Positions 56,398 to 64,000 of a DNA stretch of 64,000 nt are shown here, piece by piece (position 1 is the first letter of the stretch; each line of letters starts with the position of its first letter). A program made the translations under genes and the position numbers. The stretch lies in contig OX485809.1 of assembly GCA_950295325.1 (NCBI GenBank), forward strand, positions 38,347,081-38,411,080, given 5' to 3'. Under the pieces are notes generated by a model. That model was not told where the DNA came from, searched no databases, and was given only the letters and a program-made list of their open reading frames with translations. This DNA comes from Polytrichum commune (taxonomy: Eukaryota; Streptophyta; Polytrichopsida; Polytrichales; Polytrichaceae).

Positions 56398-59300
56398 ATG
56401 TGTATGGCTGCTCCTGCTGCTCTCTATCTGCCTATGAATATGTGTCAAATGCGATGTAGAATGGCAGCGGCCACCAGCAGCATTCAGTGGACTTACTCTG
56501 CCTTCTGGCGACTCTACCCTGAGACGCAGTGAGTTTCGTGTATTATCCCCCTTGGATTGCAAGTGGCCGCAATTGAAGCTAGACTCTAGATCTGCCTATG
56601 TTTGGAGTAAGGATGAATCAGGTTCCGATGAGGGTTAGGATTGGGGTAAGCCTTTTTTTCAGCTCCAAAATGCTAGCCGATGATACTGGGAATTAGATAA
56701 ATTTTGATGATGACATTCCTCCTCAATATCACTTCTTAAATCAAACTTAGTACTCTATCTTCATGTGTTCAGTCAGGCAGTCACTCCAAGCAGTTCCTGA
56801 ATTCCAGCACCAAAGATGTTACCAGAGATTTGAGGAGCTGAAAACATCTAAGAATTTTTATTTTTTTTATGTTTGGATGGATTGTTAGGGCGCTGGGTTG
56901 GTATGAAGGATATTACAGCGGCAGCATCAAATTCAAGTGTGACCTACACGGAAGCGAGATAAGTTCAGAGGAATTTGGGCTGTGGCGGTCTCAGCAGCTG
57001 AAGGAACTGTATGCAACAATCCGCAGTTCCAGTTTGGGCAGATTGCAGACTCCGCCTTTGGAGGATCCTACGGCGTTGAATCCGGAAGAGCTAACAGAAC
57101 TGGAGTGGTTCTACTTGAATTGCATGTCCCTCTCGTTCCCACCAGGTGTTGGGTACACACTTCTCTACAGCCCTCATCAACCTTTCATCGGCTACAATCG
57201 TGTTTTTTTTAGCATATCAACTTGATGCAGCATCTCCTTCGGCAGATGTATGACATTAAGCCACATTAATTGAGCCACATGTATACCTGTATAACTTTCT
57301 ATCTCCATATAGAATTGTATATAAATGTATGCACCTATTGTAACATTAAGGCACATTTAGGCCACATTGAGGCACATGTATATATGTATCTATGTAATTC
57401 ATCAGGGCACGTTTCTTGAGCCCCTTGGGGTTTCTCATCACCAAGCTGATGGCCATCGCTCAATTGAGTCGACGTATAGCAAGAGTTATAATTTAATCAT
57501 CAATCTGAAGCGTTTCAAATTTGTGAACGATGTGCAGATTGCCAGGTCGAGCTCTTGCGAACAGGAGGCATGTGTGGCATTGCGCCACAGGCGAACTAAA
57601 CTCCAGAGTGTTCCTCCGTGCTACCATTGCCCAGGTGATTTTGAACCCTTGTCTCCTTGCAGATCGATCCTCACGACTCAGTTTCTGTAGGGTGAAGGGG
57701 ATTAACGTTCAGGCTAGACTGCATCATTTTCTATATATATATTACCCTCATTGGGATTCCAAACTCTGGGAATACCATTCATGATTGTGTCACATTTGGC
57801 TGCTCTCGAGGTGTCAATCTGGGTGAATCAACCTAAATTCATGCTCTGTATTTTCACCGTCAGATTTTCTTTCACTTTGAAGTCGAACACTAGTCTCACT
57901 TGACATGATCTCAGAGTTCTTTTTACCTGTGACTCTATTCTATTACAGACGAGGTACTGATTCTTCGTGTTAATGTTGGGATGATGTTGCAGAAAGCTCG
58001 CATTCAGGTACACAGTCCTCAACTCCTTGTATCACTGATGGGCTCCTTTTCTCATAAGAGATGATTGCACTTTTAATTACCATCATGTTAGATTAAATTG
58101 GCTTTTCTTATGATGCTCGCAATGTGGCGGAAGCTGTTTTGATGGTTCCTTGGTTTTGTGCATCTGGCAGACAGTGGTTTGTATCCCCATTCTGGATGGG
58201 GTGCTCGAATTCGGTACAACGTCCCTCGTAAGCTTATCTACCTCATAGCCAAGATCTCGATACTAAAGCTGAAGCACATTATGCATCAAGAAACACCCGG
58301 CCTATTCTTGTGACACATAGTTAGGCCAGATTATTAGGTGTAGTGAAGTTACTTGAAGTGTGTGTATATATATATATTATATATCTTCATATGGGGTGGC
58401 TTAACCCGGATCCCAAGGAACTCCAGGCTAAGATGCATAATGCTGGAATAGTACTTGGATGGGTGACCTTCCTCGCACTTGATTTCTGGTGCAGCCCACC
58501 ATCTACGGTCTGCTAGGTGAACATGGTATTCTCAACTAAACATGTAGGAACCTAGGGACTTGCCCTTAGGGAGATCCGTGCCAACTGGTTTGCCCGCACC
58601 CATCTGTTCAAGGTGTTCACCTTGAAAGGAGGTAGTAGTCTTGATTTGGGCAAACCAACCCATACACTCGTTCCTTGTTGGATGCCTAAACTCTTGCAAG
58701 GCAAGGGACCAATGTACGGGTTGGTTCGCCCCAGCCTAGTAGTCTTGGGGCGCCCTTTAATTTTCATTTCGTACATATAGACTTAGACCAACTCACAAAT
58801 TGAATCATCAACACCATGATTCATCAGAGTCGTCGTTCTGTCCTTTCTTTCTATCTTCATGTTTATGAAGTCGACTACAAGTCTGCATCATTGCTAATTT
58901 GTATGAAAAGATGAACTGAACTAATGGGGAACTAATTAGTGCCTCAAGACCAACTACTGCAGTACAGACATGATTCACCTGCCTGAGGCTTAAGTAGTTG
59001 ATCTGCAGCACATGTGCAAGAGGGGGGAAGTACATGCATGGTTGTGAATGGAATAAAAAAATGTTGATCAGCTTGACATGTAACATTCTTACACATCGGA
59101 AGGCCGCAGGTGAAGGAAGATCCAGCACTGCTACTTCAAATGCAAGCCCCCTTCCTAGAGGTGTCGAACCAGCCCACACCTGGCTTTGAATTTGCAGAGA
59201 TCTTCGACTTGAAGGGCGGGGCGGAGCATCATCACGAACTGGGTGTAAGGCTTGATGATCCTGTAACGCCTGAAGATGTCATCATCAACACTTGGAAGGT

Positions 59301-61161
59301 GGAATTACAAAGAACATTTTCAAATCTGAAATTTCCAGTAGACTTCAGTGTGATCCATTCACCCCCTGAGAGTGAGCCATAGGCTAATTAATTTCTCGGG
59401 CTATATATAACTTGGCAGGTGAAAGGTGTATGAATTTGCTAAAATTGTGGCATGACAACAGGACAGGCCAGAAAATGGAAATCCGGAAGTGATGAGAAGC
59501 CCTAGCTCCGGTGCCTTCAAGAGCTGGAGAAAAAGGTCCTTGGAACAGCAGCAGCAGCAGCAACAGTTCGGGGGGAACCCCCAATGGATGCTAAAGAAGG
59601 CCTTGATGACTTTTCCTCACCTTTCTGCTGCGAAAAATGTAATCGGGGTAAAGCAAGAGTCTGAAGGCCGAAGGGAGAGTGAAGATTCTGAATGGAATCA
59701 AAAGACAAAAGCTCGAAGAACTTCAGACCTTGGTGGAGGTCATGTGATGGCTGAGCGTAGGCGGAGGGAGAAGCTCAATGATCGGTTCGTGACACTGAGG
59801 ACCCTTGTTCCCTTTGTTACCAAGGTAAAGCTTGACATTTAAGACTTCCTTGATGTTGGTAAGAATCATCTGCGTGCTAAGTTGCTGATGTCAAATTAAT
59901 TGATGCGCTTCTCGAAGTCCATCATGGTAGAGGTCACTGTCACCTAAATGGATGCTTTTAAAAGAGTGAGTCTAAGGTTCCAGATAGTCTAGGGTTTAAG
60001 GCCTTAGGGTTTCAGCTGTCTTGCACCCAATGATGGAAAATCTACCAACATACTTTGGAAGATTCTCGCTAGTGAGATGTTTAGCTCAGTTTTTGATCAA
60101 TTCAAGCATGTCAACATGTGGGTAGCATTCGACCAAAAATCCAGACTGATGATGTGGTGTATGTCTCTTCAGTCAGACAAGGTGTCACTACTTGGTGATG
60201 CTATCGAATACGTGAAAGAGCTCCAGCAACGAGTTCGTGAAATTCAACCAGGAAGATGTCAAGCAGAAACCACAAAGAAAAAAGGGAGTGAATATATCAA
60301 CAAGGAAACATCAAATGCTGAAAGGAAGCCGAAGGTGACGGATGCTAACTATAAATTTTCTCAGCAAGGTGATCAATGTGTGGAACTGGAATCTTATAAA
60401 GACAGAGATCAGGCGTCCGGATGTCTGCCTGTAGAGGTCACAATGGAGGAAGATGTTGCAGTGTTGAGGATCTGTTGCCCTGGGCGTAGTAGTCTCTTGA
60501 TTGATATATTGCAGAAATTTGTCAACCTTCAACTGGAGGTCTTCAGTGTAAAAGCTGCTATCACAAAGGGCATCCTCACCACAATTTTGAAAGCAAAGGC
60601 AAGTCTGCTCTCTTAAGCAATCTTCCCTTCTTGCATCTGATTAGTATGTCTAAAAGCTATAGTTTACAATATCTTCTGAATACTTTCTATGAAACACCAT
60701 GCCGCATAATTCATGGCTATTTATGGCTATTCAAGCCGAACATATTCATGGCTATCAAAAGGTGAGCAATGGCTTCGCCAGGCTACTGTAATTTCTGTTT
60801 GTAAATGAGTGGTTTCGAACTAAAATGTTCAAGTCAAGCCTGAGTGATGTTGTGATTTCAATAGAGATTAATGCACCTTAGTAGGGATCCTAATTCAGGA
60901 GGTGTATGTGCTCTCCTTGTCCTAAAAGTGACTCTGGTTTTAGGCTCTGAAAAAGAAAGATCCGTAGACCATCGTTCAACAATGAGAGATGTGTAAACAT
61001 TCTTAATGAGATGATGTACTCACTTGCATTTACTTTGACAGGTCAAGAGCTCTCAAAGATACGACAGTCAGAAATCGAAGGAAATGCAAGCTGCTTTGCT
61101 TCACATCGTTGAAGATTTACGAAGGCGTAGCACCAAAAGCACATTCTCTGTGGAACAGTGA
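56398..61161 (+). CDS. bHLH transcription factor, subgroup IIIf (TT8/GL3/EGL3-like), nine exons
   Basis: Nuclear regulator expected to pair with R2R3-MYB and WD40 proteins to control flavonoid or epidermal genes. Exons: 56398-56528, 56889-57152, 57538-57634, 57993-58007 (15 nt), 58171-58227, 59110-59298, 59462-59824, 60173-60598, 61042-61161; ~553 residues. The start is uncertain: ATG 56398 gives family-like N-terminal length, but ATG 56461 has the better context (532 residues). MYB-interacting N-terminus: SSIQWTYSAFWRL, GYYSGSIK, RSQQLKELY, ELEWFYL, SFPPGVGLPGRALANRRHVW, RIQTVVCIPILDGVLEFGTT. bHLH at ~345-398: HVMAERRRREKLNDRF (His, Glu and Arg for E-box contact) continuing over an intron into SDKVSLLGDAIEYVKELQQRV. 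An ACT-like C-terminus follows (LPVEVTMEEDVAVLRICC...). Intron 8 uses a GC donor (AAG|GCAAGT). A short polyQ lies at ~59548. The exon 6/7 junction is the least certain. Confidence 0.88.
58402..58498 (+). repeat. 5S rRNA-like sequence in bHLH intron 5 (possible TRIM/SINE)
   Basis: The stretch reads like a diverged plant 5S rRNA gene: ACCCGGATCCCAAGGAACTCC, GGCTAAGATGC, then TAGTACTTGGATGGGTGACC and a TGGTGCAGCCC end. The internal control region, including the C box, is nearly intact, while the first ~25 bp of 5S are missing. A single 5S-like unit in an intron is not a normal 5S array. Cassandra-type TRIM retrotransposons carry a 5S sequence in their LTRs, and some SINEs derive from 5S RNA; either could explain it. 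The following 58510-58800 is GC-richer than its surroundings and may be part of the same element. Confidence 0.75.
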
Positions 61162-62599
61162 GATGTTCCACATCTACTTTGAAGGCCGGAGCGCTAAAAT
61201 CTGAAAGGTACACAATCGTCTCCTCGAATCCACGTGAAACTTGTTGATCTTGAAGAGGTGACCGCTCATCAAGGGAAGGTGAGCTGATACATTCTGTAAT
61301 CTGCCCATTCTTATATACGCAGGAACTATTTTTCCGTGAGAAAATCGTGAAAAAATTGAGGGCTCGGTTCAAATCACTTTCTTATGGCCTATTCCTCCCT
61401 TCCTCCTCAACCAATTCTATCCTACAACAATCCTTCCTAGACTTGGATACAAAGTTGTAGAATAATATGATTATGCAAATCTGGCCATGGTTTTTAAACT
61501 TGATCTTGCTCATGTGTTACAGAATGGGAGTAACACAAAGCTATCAGCTCCATTTCAGAGGCATAACCTGCTGGAACTCTTCGCCTCGCCCTACACTGCC
61601 CCCTTCTATTTCCTCACAGAAATTTGGTTTCTGACAACAGGTAGATTATTTAAGCCCATACACCCGAAGAGAATGTGGATGCTCTAATCCGCTGCTGCGA
61701 TAGCTGGGTGGAAATGCTAATCCTCCAAGTTTCAGAGTAAGCAATTAATGTGACTGCTCCGGTCTCTGAGCTCTTCTGCCACCTGCTGTTTGAGCAAGAA
61801 ATGTGAGAGTTTCTCTGACACCTAGCCATTGCTCATAAATTCATCCCATCTGTACCTCTGTCAAAAAAATAGTGTTTGTTCAGAATGCAAGTTGATTCAA
61901 TCTCCTTACAATGACAATAAGGTTTCATTACAACTACTACAAAATGATTTCCGTACTCAAGATCAGTTTCAAGCCCATGGCGTGATGGCTCTATTGACTT
62001 ATTAACGATTGACATCTTGAATTTGCAGCAGTGGTTGCTGGATTCCTCGCATTCTAGTTTGTTCTGAAACCTTCGAGAAGGCTCAATCACATGCTATCCA
62101 AATTTAGATCCTGGAGGTGGAGCACTGGTTTTGGGATCATGTGAACAATGTAGCTATCCTGGAGAAGGTGATCATGTTCTTTCCGGTTCTGGAGCTCTTT
62201 TAATATGTAAGGAAGGCCGCCCGGAGAGTTGGACTGTTTAATGCCTTTTAAAGAGTAAAGAGAGGTGTTTGTAGGGTTAGGGTTTAGGGTTCAACAGATT
62301 CTGTCTTGGAGCTAATAGTGAAGTCAAGCACATTCAAACCCACAGTAGTTGCATATACTCGGCAAGCTCCTGATAAGAATTTGGATTTTTCTATTGACGT
62401 CGGTGTATATTCTGAGCTACATCTTAGAGTGTGACCAGCAGCCTCCCAAAGCAACACTTCATCAGTAAATAGTGACAATTTGCCATGATAGTAATCATGG
62501 ATCGAATGTTTAAGTAATTTTTATGGGTTTTCTGGCATTTTCTTATCATTGACAGTTGTTCCATTGATCCAGTTTGGACATGATCTCTTGTTGGAGTAA
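61162..62599. other. 3' UTR of the bHLH gene and intergenic DNA, no gene recognised
   Basis: The first few hundred bases after the stop codon are likely 3' UTR. Telobox-like 'gttagggtttagggtt' occurs at 62276-62291, without a gene after it. Small open frames on both strands show no recognisable domain. Confidence 0.45.
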
Positions 62600-62785
62600 A
62601 CGTATGCAATCTTTGGAACAACAGGCTACATGTTGATTATGTTCAGTTTTTCTTCAATAATCTAAGGTAATTTCTATAGATTCCTCTAAAAAGATCAGCG
62701 ACTTGCCTTAAAGCCTTGGACTTGAACTAATTACTTTTCAAACTCAACCAGCTCACCTGTAACTAGCAGTCAGCTCTCTCTGATG
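62600..62785 (+). repeat. dispersed ~220-bp repeat, copy C (partial)
   Basis: Matches copy A from 'tacatgtt' through 'ttctatagattcctctaaaa', 'cttgaactaatta' and 'ctcaaccagctcacctgtaacta'. The opening 'gtgtccgggga' part is not present. It lies downstream of the bHLH gene, so copies B and C bracket that gene in opposite orientation. Confidence 0.55.
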
Positions 62786-63893
62786 AACTAGAGTATCAAA
62801 TGTCATGATCAGTCTGTTTAGCCGATAAGAAATCCACGTGTGAAGTGCTTGGCACTTTGGAGATGGTGCAAATGACGTGGATTTTCTTAAGCACCAAGTA
62901 GAACAGAGCATTGCATCGTCCACAACACGGTTATTTTGATGTACACTATGTCAACACTCAACTTCGTGGGCTAACTTCATACCAATGGAATGTGGTATAA
63001 TCAAATGTAACCTAATAGACACCTTTTCCTCAACTTTTGGGGATAACTTTGGGCTTGTTTATACTGGTGACCAATGGCCGTGAGAAAAATGAATTAGGTT
63101 TTCTCATGGTCATGGTCCTTGGACCGGAGTCATGACAAAACATGATTAAGCATAGTGAACAATGTTGAGAGGGCAAGAGCGTATGATCTGCTCCCTCTTC
63201 CGAGGAGAGTCGTGCATGTGTTTTCCCATTGCATTGCTTTTATGAAACTCGAGCTGAGCACTGTAGATATCATAAATAATGAGTAGGATTTGAGCATAAA
63301 ACCTTGGGATATTTGGAGCCCCATAGGAAAGGATCAACCTTTTGAATATATTATGAATGAAGAGAAATCCACATCAAAAAATTTCAAAAGCTTTCGTCAC
63401 ATGACGTAATATAGAGTGGACAGTCGACCCTCACTCTTTGACGAAACAACCTATGTGGGTGGTCAAACCGCAAAATCCAGCTCACCCCCGAACAATATCC
63501 ATTCCTAGACATGTAAGCCATGCCACTTTCCCATCTACTATTTGGCGTGGTCAATCTTCTTTTTGATGACCTAGTATAAAGTCAAGTGAAATCATCATTC
63601 AATTTTCAACCAATGAGAGAATCAAGAAAACAATTGCCAATGCCCTCCTTGGGTCACTATATCACTTATCCCAATCAGTGTGTGTTACTATTTGAAATTA
63701 CCCAATACAATAACATCTTACTTAGAAGTTCAACTTTACTAACAAAACCTCAACAAGTTGTTCAGACATTATATACTAAACGACTTTGCTTGGTAAAGTA
63801 TTATATTCTCATTAAATAATTATAACACTACGTAACTCCACATAGTAACACGGGTAATCGGTGTAGTGCAAGCAAACATGCCCTTGGTCCTAA
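62786..63893. other. intergenic, no gene recognised
   Basis: No coding sequence, splice pattern or repeat with defined ends was found in this stretch. Confidence 0.45.
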
Positions 63894-63895
63894 TA

Positions 63896-64000
63896 CACTA
63901 CAAGAATATGCTCGAAGAGCAACACAACAAATCATTTCCAGCGACACGGTTGAACGTCAGAACATGGTAACTTCTTGACACTCTCAAGCTTCTTTGCGAG
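63896..64000 (+). mobile_element. possible terminus of a CACTA (En/Spm) element
   Basis: CACTACAAGAATATGC begins at about 63896, and 'ccagcgaca' follows at about 63939. CACTACAAGAA is the usual start of plant CACTA terminal inverted repeats, often followed by GCGAC-type subterminal sequence. The rest would lie beyond the window, so the opposite end and the 3-bp target duplication cannot be checked. Confidence 0.45.

Noticed and set aside
59299-59382. Extension of bHLH exon 6 to the TAG at 59380
   Set aside because: Reading through would end the protein before the bHLH; a phase-0 donor at 59299 and acceptor at 59461 join the two frames, although this junction remains the least certain.
62276-62291. 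Telomere-like ggtttagggtt sequence
   Set aside because: Only about two units; consistent with a telobox or chance, not an interstitial telomere array.

Overview
This is a stretch of nuclear DNA from a land plant. The evidence is two spliced plant genes with standard plant introns (a plastid acyl-ACP thioesterase and a bHLH regulator of the TT8/GL3/EGL3 group), degenerate plant-type Ty3/gypsy retrotransposons, solo LTRs with 5-bp target duplications, MITE-like elements and an AT-rich intergenic background. The long, repeat-laden introns and the amount of retroelement DNA suggest a large genome. The thioesterase and bHLH proteins are divergent, which could mean a lycophyte, fern or other non-seed plant, but I cannot fix the species.

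Layout. 1-6.8 kb: intergenic, with a hAT-like MITE (497-835), an inverted-repeat element (3559-4179) and a strong hairpin inside it. 6.8-13.5 kb: FATB-like acyl-ACP thioesterase, plus strand, six exons, with tandem duplications in introns 1 and 3. 13.5-16.6 kb: repeat-rich intergenic DNA. 16.6-32.5 kb: nested LTR retrotransposon block. It holds two LTR ends in opposite orientation (16580 and 21405) and a decayed gypsy gag-pol (22.5-30.7 kb) split by a 2.15-kb solo LTR of another family (24648-26801), followed by a rearranged second 3' end. 32.5-41.0 kb: a decayed minus-strand gene with a C-terminal Ulp1/C48 cysteine protease domain. Its 3' end is cut off by the gypsy LTR, and its first intron holds a 56-bp tandem array split by a 1.75-kb solo LTR. 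41.9-42.7 kb: a degenerate ~24-bp minisatellite. 43.5-44.6 kb: a very AT-rich block. 45.4-50.6 kb: pseudogene fragments, namely an unknown ORF, a protein-kinase N-lobe and an integrase C-terminus fused to a PHD finger. 50.6-56.4 kb: AT-rich repeats. 56.4-61.2 kb: bHLH gene, nine exons, including a 15-nt microexon and a GC-AG intron, with a 5S-rRNA-like sequence in one intron. 61.2-64 kb: intergenic, ending in a possible CACTA terminus.

The two intact genes are unrelated in function: one releases fatty acids from acyl-ACP in plastids, the other is a nuclear transcription factor expected to work with R2R3-MYB partners. I see no evidence of a new multi-gene system. The most unusual items are the integrase-PHD fusion, the 5S-like insertion (possible Cassandra-type TRIM or 5S-derived SINE), the decayed Ulp1-type gene with its nested insertions, and the duplicated splice-donor segment in the thioesterase gene. 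All homology calls are by eye from motifs; no database search was run.
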